Source: Actinomycetota bacterium | GTDB lineage: Bacteria; Actinomycetota; Actinomycetes; JACCUZ01 | Length of the DNA: 11,195 nt | Assembly (NCBI GenBank): GCA_030841195.1 | Contig: JAVEDA010000067.1 | Span: forward strand, 1 to 11,195 | Direction: 5' to 3' | Shown: positions 1 to 8,902 of the stretch, in pieces | How the letters are laid out: every line of letters starts with the position of its first letter | Numbering within the stretch: the stretch's first letter is position 1 | Program-made: the position numbers and the translations under genes | The notes under the pieces: model-generated | Told to the model about the DNA's origin: nothing | What the model saw: only the letters and a program-made list of their open reading frames with translations | Database searches by the model: none

Positions 1-87
1 GGACGTGGGGATCGTCGCGCAGCCCGCGAGCACCGCCGCGAGCAGCACCGGCAGCAGCCGCGACCCGAGCCGGCGGGCGTCAGACAT
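1..87 (-). CDS. lpqB: LpqB lipoprotein, N-terminal fragment (runs off window start)
   Basis: Only the first 29 codons are present. They read MSDARRLGSRLLPVLLAAVL then AGCATIPTS. This is a lipoprotein signal peptide: basic n-region (R5, R6, R10), hydrophobic core at about 11-19 and a lipobox L20-A21-G22-C23, so Cys23 should be lipidated and the protein anchored outside the membrane. The ATG overlaps the mtrB stop by 8 nt (ATGTCTGA), and a GGGG Shine-Dalgarno-like run lies 7 nt upstream. In mycobacteria and Streptomyces, LpqB is an accessory lipoprotein that contacts the extracytoplasmic part of MtrB and tunes MtrAB signalling. The identification rests mainly on position after mtrAB plus the lipobox; the diagnostic LpqB domains lie outside the window. 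Confidence 0.88.
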   Translation of the reverse strand, partial: MSDARRLGSRLLPVLLAAVLAGCATIPTS

Positions 88-1783
88 CGACCGACCCCGG
101 TGTGCGGATCTGACGGTAGGGCTGGCCGACCGTCAACGGTCGCACCCGGCGGCTCGAGTCCAGCGGCTCCAGCGGGATCGGCGACCGTTCCAGGGCGGCA
201 CCGAGCCGGCGGGCCACCGTGAGCCGGAACTGGCAGCCGTCGCCGGGCTCGCCCCAGGCCTGCAGCCACCCGTCGTGCAGGTGGGCGTCCTCCAGCGCGA
301 TGGACAGGCCCAGCCCGGTGCCTCCGGTGGTGCGCGCCCGGGCCGGGTCGCCTCGCCAGAACCGGTTGAACACCATGCCGACGGCCTCGGGCTCGAGCCC
401 GACGCCGTGGTCCCGGACGGCGATCGCCACCGCGTCGTCGTCGGCGGCCACCCGCACCTCGATCGGCCGCCCCTCGCCGTGCTCCACCGCGTTGGCGACC
501 AGGTTGCGCAGCACCCGCTCGATCCGCCGGCTGTCGACCTCGGCGATGCAGGGAACCCCGGGCTCGACCAGGCGCAGGTCGCTGCCCTTGCGGTCGGCGA
601 GGGTCTCCATCGCCTCGATGACGTGCCGGGCGATCACCCGCAGGTCGGTGGGCTCGGCCTCCAGGACGGCGGCCCCGGCGTCGTACCTGCTGATCTCGAG
701 CAGGTCGGCGAGCAGCGCCTCGAACCGGTCCAGCTGGGCCTGCAGGATCTCGGCGCTGCGCTCGACCGCCGGGTCGAAGTCGGTGCGAGCCTCGTGCAGC
801 ACGTCGGCCGCCATCCGGACGGTGGTGAGCGGGGTGCGCAGCTCGTGCGAGACGTCGGAGACGAACCGGCGCTGCACCCGGGAGAGGTCCTCGAGCTGGC
901 GGATCTGGCGCTGCAGGCTGGTCGCCATCCGGTTGAACGAGGCCGCGAGCCGGGCCAGGTCGTCCTCACCGCGCACCCGCATCCGTTCCTCGAGCCGGCC
1001 GGCCGAGAGCCGCTCGGCGATCCGGGCCGCCATCCGCACCGGCGTCACCACCTGGCGGGTGACCAGCCAGGCGATGCCGCCGACCAGGATCACCAGCCCG
1101 AGGGCAGCCAGCAGCAACGCGTTGCGCACCAGCGCCAGGGTGTCGGCCTCCTTGTCCAGCGGGAACAGGAAGTAGAGCTCATAGGTGCCCAGCTGCTGGG
1201 GCAGCACCACCGGTGACCCGACGACCACGACCGCTGCCCGCCCGCCCGACGGCCGGGCGATCTCGCTGTAGGTCCACTGCTGGTTGCCCCGGGCCTGGAC
1301 CTGCCTGCGCAGGGCGGGCGGGATGTCGGTGGCGTTGACGCCGACCGAGCTGCGCCCGAGCGGGGCCCGCGGGTTGGTGACCAACGGGCCACGGAGCAGC
1401 ACCACCTCGCGCAGACCGGCCGTGCCACCGCCGCGGGACAGCTGGCGCACCAGGTCCGGCACCAGGGTGTCGTAGACGTCGGGCTGGCTGCGGTCGGCGG
1501 AGTCGAACGCCTCCTGAGCGGTCCGGGCTCCGTTCGCGGCCTCGTCCAGGGTGGCCTGCTTCTTGCTGTCCAGCAGACCGTCCCGGACCCGGGTGATCAG
1601 GATGTTGCCGAGCACCAGGATGGCGATCAGCGAGAAGACGGTCGTGGTGGTGACGACCCGCAGCTGCAGGGACCGCCGCCACAGTGCGATGGCCCGCCGC
1701 CAGCGGCGCCGGACGACGCGTCGGAACCAGCCCGCGACCCGGAGGCTTCGGTCGGGGCCGGCGGACGGGCGCGAGGAGCTCAG
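80..1783 (-). CDS. mtrB: MtrB sensor histidine kinase (probable CTG start)
   Basis: Membrane sensor kinase of the MtrAB two-component system, which controls cell division, wall metabolism and replication genes in actinobacteria. From the proposed start it has 567 residues, the length I recall for M. tuberculosis MtrB. Order of parts: short basic cytoplasmic tail; TM1 about 43-64; extracytoplasmic sensor about 65-220; TM2 about 222-241; HAMP about 242-295; H-box SHELRTP with phosphoacceptor His313; N-box N427-N431; G1 box DHGVG 458-462; G2 box GGTGLGL 487-493. All catalytic motifs are intact. Recognisable homology begins at WRRSLQLRVV (residue 35). Between the mtrA stop and TM1 there is no in-frame ATG, GTG or TTG. 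The CTG at 1783-1781 overlaps the mtrA TGA as CTGA and has AAGGCGG 7 nt upstream, so I chose it. The only upstream alternative, an ATG at 1921, would overlap mtrA by about 140 nt. The 3' end overlaps lpqB by 8 nt, implying one operon mtrA-mtrB-lpqB. Confidence 0.95.
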   Translation of the reverse strand: MSSSRPSAGPDRSLRVAGWFRRVVRRRWRRAIALWRRSLQLRVVTTTTVFSLIAILVLGNILITRVRDGLLDSKKQATLDEAANGARTAQEAFDSADRSQPDVYDTLVPDLVRQLSRGGGTAGLREVVLLRGPLVTNPRAPLGRSSVGVNATDIPPALRRQVQARGNQQWTYSEIARPSGGRAAVVVVGSPVVLPQQLGTYELYFLFPLDKEADTLALVRNALLLAALGLVILVGGIAWLVTRQVVTPVRMAARIAERLSAGRLEERMRVRGEDDLARLAASFNRMATSLQRQIRQLEDLSRVQRRFVSDVSHELRTPLTTVRMAADVLHEARTDFDPAVERSAEILQAQLDRFEALLADLLEISRYDAGAAVLEAEPTDLRVIARHVIEAMETLADRKGSDLRLVEPGVPCIAEVDSRRIERVLRNLVANAVEHGEGRPIEVRVAADDDAVAIAVRDHGVGLEPEAVGMVFNRFWRGDPARARTTGGTGLGLSIALEDAHLHDGWLQAWGEPGDGCQFRLTVARRLGAALERSPIPLEPLDSSRRVRPLTVGQPYRQIRTPGSVDV

Positions 1784-2457
1784 GCGGGACCCGCCTTGTA
1801 GCCGACGCCGCGCACGGTGACGACGACCTCGGGGTTCTCGGGGTCGCGCTCTACCTTCGAGCGCAACCGCTGGACGTGCACGTTGACCAGCCGCGTGTCG
1901 GCCGCGTGCCGGTAACCCCACACCTGCTCGAGCAGGATCTCGCGGGTGAAGACCTGCCAGGGCTTGCGGGCCAGCGCCACCAGGAGGTCGAACTCGAGCG
2001 GCGTGAGCGCGATCGACGAGCCGTCCCGCTTGACCGAGTGGCCGGCCACGTCGATGACCAGGTCACCGATCTCCAGCAGCTCCGGAGAAGGCTCCTCGGT
2101 CCGGCGCAGCCGGGCCCGGATCCGGGCCACCAGCTCCTTGGGCTTGAACGGCTTCATCACGTAGTCGTCGGCGCCGGACTCCAGCCCGACCACGACGTCG
2201 ACGGTGTCGGTCTTGGCGGTGAGCATGACGATCGGGACGCCGGACTCGGCCCGGATCGCCCGGCAGACGTCGATGCCGTCCATCCCGGGCAGCATCAGGT
2301 CCAGCAGCACCAGGTCGGGCTTGTGCTCGCGGAACATCGCCATCGCCTGGTCGCCGTCCGGGCACAGCGTGGGCTCGTAGCCCTCGCCGCGCAGCACGAT
2401 GCCGAGCATCTCGGCCAGCGCCGTGTCGTCGTCGACGATCAGCACCCGGCCCTTCAT
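1780..2457 (-). CDS. mtrA: MtrA response regulator (OmpR family)
   Basis: DNA-binding response regulator partnered with MtrB. It has 225 residues, close to the usual 225-228. The receiver domain spans about 1-120 with acidic pocket D9-D10, phosphoacceptor Asp53 (LLDLMLPGMDG), Thr80 and Lys102 (MKPFKPKEL). A winged-helix OmpR-type effector domain spans about 130-222, with LTPLEFDLL and the recognition-helix region DTRLVNVHVQRLRSKVE. The C-terminus VRGVGYKAGPA is nearly identical to mycobacterial MtrA as I remember it. Known targets of MtrA in actinobacteria include cell-division, peptidoglycan-hydrolase and replication-initiation genes. The ATG at 2457 is the only sensible start, since no in-frame start lies just upstream; its Shine-Dalgarno is weak. 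It is first in the operon with mtrB and lpqB and divergent from the membrane-protein gene starting at 2568. Confidence 0.98.
   Translation of the reverse strand: MKGRVLIVDDDTALAEMLGIVLRGEGYEPTLCPDGDQAMAMFREHKPDLVLLDLMLPGMDGIDVCRAIRAESGVPIVMLTAKTDTVDVVVGLESGADDYVMKPFKPKELVARIRARLRRTEEPSPELLEIGDLVIDVAGHSVKRDGSSIALTPLEFDLLVALARKPWQVFTREILLEQVWGYRHAADTRLVNVHVQRLRSKVERDPENPEVVVTVRGVGYKAGPA
1791..1797 (-). promoter_or_regulatory. Ribosome binding site AAGGCGG deciding the mtrB CTG start
   Basis: On the minus strand, AAGGCGG is one base from the consensus AAGGAGG. It ends 7 nt before the CTG at 1783, an ideal spacing. It lies inside the last codons of mtrA (Tyr-Lys-Ala-Gly), so ribosomes finishing mtrA pass directly over it. 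A short GGCG...CGCC inverted repeat (loop GGTCC) overlaps it and could slightly mask it when mtrA is not being translated. The site is the main sequence argument for a CTG start of mtrB. Confidence 0.6.
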
Positions 2458-2469
2458 CCGCGCACGCTC

Positions 2470-2479
2470 ATGACGTCAT
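2470..2479. promoter_or_regulatory. 10-bp palindrome ATGACGTCAT in the mtrA / membrane-protein divergent region
   Basis: A perfect palindrome lies 12 nt upstream of the mtrA start, within the 110-nt gap that separates mtrA from the divergent gene at 2568. Its position suits a dimeric regulator that would block or tune mtrA expression, but I recognise no specific regulator for it. It is not obviously like the direct-repeat sites described for MtrA. It could be chance. The rest of the gap (2480-2567) holds a 10-bp direct repeat CTCCGGCGGC at 2526-2535 and 2540-2549 and no clear -35/-10 pair. Confidence 0.3.
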
Positions 2480-2567
2480 CGTGGCACCCCGCTGCCGCCG
2501 ATGCCCGTCACGGCGCGAGAACGATCTCCGGCGGCGCCGCTCCGGCGGCCGCACCGGACGTGCGACG

Positions 2568-3722
2568 ATGACCCGCGTGAGCGACGAGCAGCCGGGGGGC
2601 TGGGCCCGCCCGGGGGAGGAGCAGGCACCGCCTGCCTGGACGCCGCCGCAGGGCTGGGCGCCGCAGCAGCCGCCGCCGTACGTGCCACCCGGGCAGCCGC
2701 AGGTCGGCTGGGGCCCGCCGCCGGGCGCGTTCCGGCTGCCGCCCCCGCCGCCGAAGCCCGGCATCATCGCGCTGCGACCGCTGGGGGTCGGCGAGATCCT
2801 GGACGGCGCCATCTCGGCCATCCGGGGCTACCCGCGGATGATGCTCGGCCTCAGCGCGGTGATTGCCGCGATCACCCAGGTCCTCATCGTCCCGGTCACC
2901 TGGCTGCTGCTGCGCGACTCCGGCGACCAGGCCTTCAGCTTCGACCGGCCGGCGACCTCGACACCCGAGGAGGACGTCACGTTCGCGGCCAGTGCGGTCA
3001 CCGCGGCGGGCGTCCAGGTGGTCGTCACCCTCGTCGCGTCCCTGGTGCTCACCGGGATCCTTACGGTGGCTGTCAGCCGCGCGGTTCTCGGGCAGTCGAT
3101 CAGCGCCCGGGACGCGTGGACCCAAGCCAGGCCGCGGCTCCCGGCGCTGCTCGGGGTGACCGGGCTGGTGCTGCTGATCATGCTCGGGCTCGCCGTGCTC
3201 GCCCTGGCGCCCGGTGTCATCCTCGCCGTCGCCAGTGCCCCCACGGCCGCCGTGGCGATCGCGTTCGTCCTGGGGATCCCGGCCTTCGTGGTCGTGGCCG
3301 CCTACCTGTACACCGCATTCGCGCTCGCGCCGCCGGCGATCGTGCTGGAGCGCCAGGGCGTGGTTGCGTCGTTGCGGCGCTCGCGGTCCCTGGTCCGCGG
3401 CGCCTGGTGGCGCACGTTCGGCATCCTGCTGCTCGTCAACCTGATCGCCCAGGTCCTCGCCGGCATCCTCGGTGTGCCGTTCACGGTCCTGACGCTGCTC
3501 GCGGCCTGGGTGACCGGCGACGGCCTCAACGTCTACGCGATCCTGCCGCTGTTGGTGACCGCACTCGGCACGATCGTCGCCTCCGCGGTGACCTGGCCGT
3601 TCACCGCCGTCTCGACCGCGTTGATCTACGTCGACCGGCGGATGCGTCGCGAGGCACTCGACCTCGAGCTGGCCCGGGCCGCCGGGGTCGCGCCGGCGAA
3701 CCAGCCCGTCCCGCGCGGGTGA
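2568..3722 (+). CDS. Polytopic membrane protein with proline-rich N-terminus (Rv3689-like)
   Basis: 384 residues, function unknown. Residues 1-62 form a Pro/Gly/Trp/Gln-rich cytoplasmic tail (WTPPQGWAPQQPPPYVPP). This is followed by the motif IIALRPLGVGEILDGA at about 66-81, typical of the family annotated as glycerophosphodiester-phosphodiesterase-like membrane domain or DUF7847. About six hydrophobic segments follow, starting near 91-112, including a long run over the middle of the protein and two near the C-terminus, and the protein ends in a basic/acidic cytoplasmic tail. No catalytic motif of a phosphodiesterase is visible. I chose the ATG at 2568; GTG at 2577 (MSDEQPGGW) is equally plausible, and neither has a strong Shine-Dalgarno, so leaderless translation is possible. 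It is the first gene of the operon, and its stop overlaps the next start as GTGA. By order it corresponds to Rv3689 of M. tuberculosis (from memory). Confidence 0.85.
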   Translation: MTRVSDEQPGGWARPGEEQAPPAWTPPQGWAPQQPPPYVPPGQPQVGWGPPPGAFRLPPPPPKPGIIALRPLGVGEILDGAISAIRGYPRMMLGLSAVIAAITQVLIVPVTWLLLRDSGDQAFSFDRPATSTPEEDVTFAASAVTAAGVQVVVTLVASLVLTGILTVAVSRAVLGQSISARDAWTQARPRLPALLGVTGLVLLIMLGLAVLALAPGVILAVASAPTAAVAIAFVLGIPAFVVVAAYLYTAFALAPPAIVLERQGVVASLRRSRSLVRGAWWRTFGILLLVNLIAQVLAGILGVPFTVLTLLAAWVTGDGLNVYAILPLLVTALGTIVASAVTWPFTAVSTALIYVDRRMRREALDLELARAAGVAPANQPVPRG

Positions 3723-4348
3723 TCGCGTCGGTCCCGGTCGACCTCGGCCGGGACGAGGCTGCCCAGCTGGCCCGTGAGGAGCTGGCCAAGCAGGTCTACC
3801 GCGACGCCGGCCCGGGGCTGGTCGAGCGGCTGGTGCGCTGGCTGCTGGAGCAGGCCGGCCGGCTGCTCGACGGCGCCGCCGGCGTCTCGCCCGGCGGGTA
3901 CTCCGGGCTGGTGGTCGTGCTGCTGCTGGTCGCGGCGGCGGTCGTCGCGATCCGCCTCAAGGTCGGCCCGCTCGGCCGGCGCGCCGCCCGCGAGGAGGCG
4001 CTGTTCGTCGGCCGTACCCGCACCGCCGCGCAGCACCGCGCCGCCTCCGACGCGCACGCCACCGCCGGCGCCTGGGCCGAGGCGGTGCGCGAACGGCTGC
4101 GCGCCGTCGTCCGGTCGCTGGAGGAACGCGCCGTCCTCGACGAGCGGGCCGGGCGCACCGCGGACGAGGCCGCCGCCGAGGCCGGCCGAGCCCTCCCCAG
4201 CTGCGCGGCCGGGCTGCGCGCGGCGGCAGTGCTGTTCGACGAGATCTGGTACGGCGGTCGCCCCGCCGGTCCGGAGTCCTACGCCGCGCTGCGCGACCTG
4301 GACGCCCAGGTGCAGGCCGCCCGCCCCGACCTGGTGGGACAGCGGTGA
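3719..4348 (+). CDS. DUF4129 domain membrane protein (Rv3690-like)
   Basis: 209 residues from the GTG at 3719, which overlaps the previous stop in GTGA. This start has no Shine-Dalgarno of its own, so translation is probably coupled. The N-terminal 1-60 region is an amphipathic, charged segment (LAREELAKQVYRD; RLVRWLLEQAGRLLDG). One transmembrane helix lies at about 62-80, then a cytoplasmic basic region and a helical DUF4129 domain at about 120-200 with the characteristic FDEIWYGGRP motif. DUF4129 often forms the C-terminal part of transglutaminase-like proteins next to MoxR/DUF58 genes; here it stands alone with no transglutaminase core in the window. A membrane-tethered cytoplasmic adaptor in the MoxR system is a reasonable inference. 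The reading frame stays open far upstream (to 2501), but that part is a shadow of the preceding gene. Confidence 0.85.
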   Translation: MIASVPVDLGRDEAAQLAREELAKQVYRDAGPGLVERLVRWLLEQAGRLLDGAAGVSPGGYSGLVVVLLLVAAAVVAIRLKVGPLGRRAAREEALFVGRTRTAAQHRAASDAHATAGAWAEAVRERLRAVVRSLEERAVLDERAGRTADEAAAEAGRALPSCAAGLRAAAVLFDEIWYGGRPAGPESYAALRDLDAQVQAARPDLVGQR

Positions 4349-5522
4349 CGGTGACGACAGCGCCCGACGTCACGCCGGCTAGCGCGTCGTCGGCGTCGAC
4401 CGATCCCGGTGCCGGGCAGGTCTGGCAGGCCGTCAAAGGGCCGCTGACCGTGCTGGTCGTGGTGCTGCTGGCCGGGCTGGTCGTGGCCCTCGCGGCCGGC
4501 GGCCCGACCGGTGGGCGGCTGGACCCGCGCTCGGCGGCGCCGTCCGGCTCCCGGGCGCTGGCCCAGGTCCTCGGCGACCAGGGGGTGCAGGTCGAGCGGG
4601 TGACCACGTCGGCAGCGATGGTCGCGACCACCGGACCCGATGACACCCTCCTGGTCGTCGACCCCGACCTCCTGGCCGCCAGCCAGGTGGCGGAGGTTCG
4701 CGCGACGGGAGCCGACCTGGTGGTGGTCGGGGCCACCGCACCGGGCCGCTACCTGCCGGGCGTCACCGCCGAGCAGGCCGAGCCCGGCGTCCGCACACCC
4801 GGCTGCGACCTGCCCGTGGCCCAGCAGGCCGGGGCGGTCGACGCCGGCGGCATCGACTACGTCACCGACGACACCAAGCTGCGGGCCCCGAACCTCTGCT
4901 ACGCCGGCGACGGCCGTCCGTCCCTCGTGCAGGTGAGGGTTGACAGCAACCTGGTCACGTTGCTGGGCCCGTCGTCACCGCTGACCAACTCCCGTCTGGA
5001 CGACGAGGGTGACGCCGCACTGGCTCTCGGGCTGCTCGGCGGCCACGACCGCCTGGTCTGGTACCTCCCGACGGCCGCGGATGTGCCGCCGTCGGCCCAG
5101 AAGTCGTTCTACGAGCTGGTGCCGGACGGGGTCTGGTGGGGACTCCTGCAGGTCGGGGTGGCGGTGCTGCTGCTCGCGCTGTGGCGGGCCCGACGGCTGG
5201 GCGCTGTCGTCGTCGAGCCGCTCCCGGTCGCTGTCCGGGCAGCCGAGACCGAGGAGGGCCGGGCCCGGCTCTACCGGCGCAACCACGCTCGCGGGCAGGC
5301 ATCGGAGTCGTTGCGGGCCGGCGTCCGGTCCCGCCTCGGAAACGCCCTCGGCCTGCCGCGCCGGGCCGACCCGCAGGCCCTGGTGACGGCGGCCGCCGCC
5401 CGGTCCGGCTGGAGCGGCGCCGACGTCACGGCCCTCCTGTACGGTGCCGCACCTGCCGACGACGCCGCGCTGGTGCAGCTCGCCGATCGCCTCGACGCGC
5501 TCGAGAAAGAGGTACGCCGACC

Positions 5523-5526
<4 letters not shown>
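4345..5526 (+). CDS. DUF4350 domain membrane protein (Rv3691-like)
   Basis: 393 residues. The GTG start at 4345 overlaps the previous stop (GTGA) and has GGTGGGA 5 nt upstream. TM1 lies at about 33-52. The extracytoplasmic domain, about 55-262, begins with LDPRSAAPSGSRALAQVL, the usual DUF4350 opening, which resembles the first strand-helix unit of a Rossmann-like or IFT52/GldG-type fold. It contains VVDPDLLA and a pair of cysteines (CDLPVAQQ and NLCYAGDG) that could form a disulphide outside the cell. TM2 at about 264-283 is followed by an Arg-rich cytoplasmic tail of about 110 residues (LYRRNHARGQASESLRAGVR). In many bacteria DUF4350 genes sit beside moxR and DUF58. The biochemical role is unknown; a sensor or substrate-binding partner for the ATPase is inferred from context only. 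Confidence 0.85.
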
Positions 5527-6512
<986 letters not shown>

Positions 6513-6527
6513 GGCACCGGTGAGCAC

Positions 6528-7823
6528 GTGGCGCTGACCGGGCGGGCCGGGCTGGTGGCCCTGGTCGGAGCTGCCGTCGTCGGGCTGCTGATCCCGTCCG
6601 GGCTCGGGGTGCTGCTGGTGACCGGGCTGCTGGTCCTTCTCGTCGTCGTCGACGTCGCGCTGGCCGGGTCGGTCCGCCGGCTGCGGCTGCAGCGCGACGG
6701 CGACACCGCGGTCCGGCTGGGCGAGCCCGCCACCGTCCGGCTCACCGTGGCCAACGACTCGGGGCGCCGGGTCCGCGGCCGCCTGCGCGACGCGTGGCCG
6801 CCCAGCGCCGGCGCCACCAGCCAGCGACATCCGATCGACGTGCCCCCCGGCGAACGCCGGCGGGTCACCACCGCGATGCGACCGACCCGGCGGGGCGACC
6901 GGCTGGCCGCCCGGGTCACCGTGCGGTCGCTGGGCCCGCTCGGGCTGGCCTGCCGGCAGGGGTCGCACGAGGTGCCCTGGCGGCTGCGGGTGCTGCCGCC
7001 GTTCACCTCCCGCCGGCACCTGCCGTCGCGGCTGGCCCGGCTGCGCGAGCTGGACGGGCGGACCGCGGTGATGGTGCGCGGGCAGGGCACCGAGTTCGAC
7101 TCGCTGCGGGAGTACGTCGGGGGCGACGACGTGCGCTCGATCGACTGGCGGGCCAGCGCCCGGGCGGCCGACGTGATGGTGCGCACCTGGCGGCCGGAGC
7201 GGGACCGTCGGGTGCTGCTGCTGCTCGACTGCGGTCGCACCGCCGCGGCCCGGGTCGGCGACGCGCCCCGGCTGGACGCGGCGATGGACGCGGCGCTGCT
7301 GCTCGCGGCACTGGCGGCCCGGGCCGGCGACCGGGTCGACCTGCTGGCCTACGACCGGCGGGTCCGCGCCCGGGTCGAGGGCGTCGCCGCGACCGGCCTG
7401 CTGCCCGCGCTGGTGCAGGCGATGGCACCGCTGGAAGCGGCCCTGGTCGAGCCCGACTACGCAGGGATGGTCCGCACCGTGCTGGCCGGCAGCTCCCGGC
7501 GGAGCCTGGTGGTGCTGCTCACGGCGCTGGACGCCGCACCGGTCGAGCAGGGGCTGCTGCCCGTTCTCGGCCCGCTCGTGCACCGCCACCAGGTCGTGCT
7601 CGCGTCGGTGGGCGACCCCCGGGTCGCGCAGATGGCTGCGGGCCGCGGCCACGCCGAGGCGGTCTACGAGGCTGCCGCGGCCGAGCGGGCCCGGGGCGAG
7701 CGGCGGCGGGTCGCCGCCCTGCTCGGTCGGCGCGGAGTCGAGGTGGTGGACAGCGGCCCGGAGACCCTGGCGCCCGACCTCGCCGACCGCTACCTGGCGC
7801 TCAAGGCCGCCGGCCGGCTCTGA
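6528..7823 (+). CDS. DUF58 domain protein, MoxR partner (Rv3693-like)
   Basis: 431 residues. Two hydrophobic segments at about 8-25 and 27-46 form an N-terminal hairpin anchor. The next part (about 60-165) looks like a beta-sandwich. The DUF58 hallmark lies at 187-212 (GTEFDSLREYVGGDD, then IDWRASAR). A VWA-like fold follows, with LLLLDCGRT at 230-238 carrying Asp234 of a degenerate metal site (D-x-G-R-T rather than DxSxS), as is common in DUF58 proteins. The GTG at 6528 follows the moxR stop by 15 nt; GTG at 6520 is ruled out because it meets a TGA after five codons. The Shine-Dalgarno is weak (GAGG 13 nt away). DUF58 proteins are usually encoded directly after MoxR and are thought to be its membrane-bound adaptor or substrate. 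It ends 7 nt before the convergent SpoIIM-like stop with no terminator between. Confidence 0.93.
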   Translation: MALTGRAGLVALVGAAVVGLLIPSGLGVLLVTGLLVLLVVVDVALAGSVRRLRLQRDGDTAVRLGEPATVRLTVANDSGRRVRGRLRDAWPPSAGATSQRHPIDVPPGERRRVTTAMRPTRRGDRLAARVTVRSLGPLGLACRQGSHEVPWRLRVLPPFTSRRHLPSRLARLRELDGRTAVMVRGQGTEFDSLREYVGGDDVRSIDWRASARAADVMVRTWRPERDRRVLLLLDCGRTAAARVGDAPRLDAAMDAALLLAALAARAGDRVDLLAYDRRVRARVEGVAATGLLPALVQAMAPLEAALVEPDYAGMVRTVLAGSSRRSLVVLLTALDAAPVEQGLLPVLGPLVHRHQVVLASVGDPRVAQMAAGRGHAEAVYEAAAAERARGERRRVAALLGRRGVEVVDSGPETLAPDLADRYLALKAAGRL

Positions 7824-7830
7824 GCGGCGC

Positions 7831-8841
7831 TTACGCGGCGCTCGGTGCCATGTCGGTGGCGCCGGCGCCCCGCAGGTCGCCCAGCTCGCCGGCCCGGACC
7901 GCGCGGCCGCCGAGCACGACCGCGTAGGCCAGGAAGGCCAGCCAGAGGCTCGCGCCGATGCCGACCCGGGCCCAGGTCGGCAGCCCGGAGGGCGTCACGA
8001 AGGCCTCCACCACGCCGGACACCATCAGGGTCGCCGCCAGGCCGAGGGCCAGTGCCCCCGCAGCCTGCCCCTCCTCGCGCAGCGCGTGGGCCCGGGTGCG
8101 GCCGCCGGGGTCGATCCAGGACCAGCCGAGCCGGAGCCCGGCGCCGGATGCGACGAAGACGCAGGTGAGCTCGAGCAGGCCGTGCGGCAGGATCAGGCCG
8201 AAGAAGAGGCCAAGCCGGTCGTTGGCGGCCATCAGCCCGCCGGCGACGCCGACGTTGAGCGCGTTCTGCCAGAGCAACCACACCACCGGCAGCAGGAACA
8301 CGCCGAGGGCGAGGGCCAACGCCGCCACCCAGGCGTTGTTGGTGGCCACCTGGGCCGCGAACGACCCGGCCGGGGCCGAGGAGTAGTAGTCCTCGAAGTC
8401 GTGCTGCACCATCTGCCGGATCTGGTCGGGTGCCGCGATGGTCGCCTGCACGTGCGGGTCACCGGCCACCCAGACCCCGACCACCAGGCCGACCAGGACG
8501 AAGGCGACCCCGACCGCCACCCACCACCGCATGCTGCGGTAGAGCGCCGCCGGGTAGGTCACGACGAAGAACCGGGCCAGGTCCCGCCAGGCCGGTGCCG
8601 ACGAGCCGGTCACCGCCGAGCGCGCGCGTGCCACCAGGGTGCTCAGCCGGGCGAGCAGCGCCGGATCGGGCGTGCTGGACCGGACCACTGACAGGTGGGT
8701 TGTCACCGTCTGGTAGAGCGCGACGAGCTCGTCGACCTCGGCGCCGTCGAGGCGGCCCCGGCCGCGGCCGGCCCGGCCCAGCAGCTGCTCCAGCCGGTCC
8801 CACTCACCGCGGTGCGCGGCGACGTAGGCGTCGATGTCCAC
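7831..8841 (-). CDS. SpoIIM / DUF95 family membrane protein (Rv3694c-like)
   Basis: 336 residues from a GTG at 8841, with a GGCGGGG run 9 nt upstream. An N-terminal cytoplasmic helical region of about 100 residues (DAYVAAHRGEWDRLEQLL; VDELVALYQTVTTHLS) precedes TM1 at about 106-126. Roughly four more membrane segments follow. They include the family motif region LPHGLLELTCVFVASGAG and a preceding NALNVGVAGG. SpoIIM proper acts in engulfment of the Bacillus forespore as part of a peptidoglycan-hydrolase complex, but this family is widespread in bacteria that do not sporulate, and the SpoIIM name should not be taken as function. It is the only gene of the cluster on the opposite strand: convergent with DUF58 and divergent from the RDD gene. 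This is the same arrangement I recall for Rv3693-Rv3694c-Rv3695. A membrane partner of the MoxR system is inferred. Confidence 0.88.
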   Translation of the reverse strand: MDIDAYVAAHRGEWDRLEQLLGRAGRGRGRLDGAEVDELVALYQTVTTHLSVVRSSTPDPALLARLSTLVARARSAVTGSSAPAWRDLARFFVVTYPAALYRSMRWWVAVGVAFVLVGLVVGVWVAGDPHVQATIAAPDQIRQMVQHDFEDYYSSAPAGSFAAQVATNNAWVAALALALGVFLLPVVWLLWQNALNVGVAGGLMAANDRLGLFFGLILPHGLLELTCVFVASGAGLRLGWSWIDPGGRTRAHALREEGQAAGALALGLAATLMVSGVVEAFVTPSGLPTWARVGIGASLWLAFLAYAVVLGGRAVRAGELGDLRGAGATDMAPSAA

Positions 8842-8902
8842 TGCTCTGCACCCCGCCTACAGCCTTGGCCCGGTCGTCCCGGCGCAGACTAGCCTTTGCT
8901 CT

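Noticed and set aside
5..1216. 403-codon plus-strand open frame opposite mtrB
   Set aside because: Its low-complexity composition (HPDGGE, DHQPEG-type strings) and its position over conserved MtrB motifs mark it as a codon-bias shadow.
1783..1921. N-terminal extension of MtrB to the ATG at 1921
   Set aside because: It would overlap 140 nt of mtrA and add 46 Arg/Pro-rich residues that look like a frame shadow; known MtrB proteins begin shortly before the first membrane helix.
2501..3718. Long upstream extension of the DUF4129 reading frame
   Set aside because: The extension overlaps the whole preceding membrane-protein gene and encodes Arg/Gly/Ala-rich sequence. Homology begins after the GTG at 3719, which forms the standard GTGA overlap.
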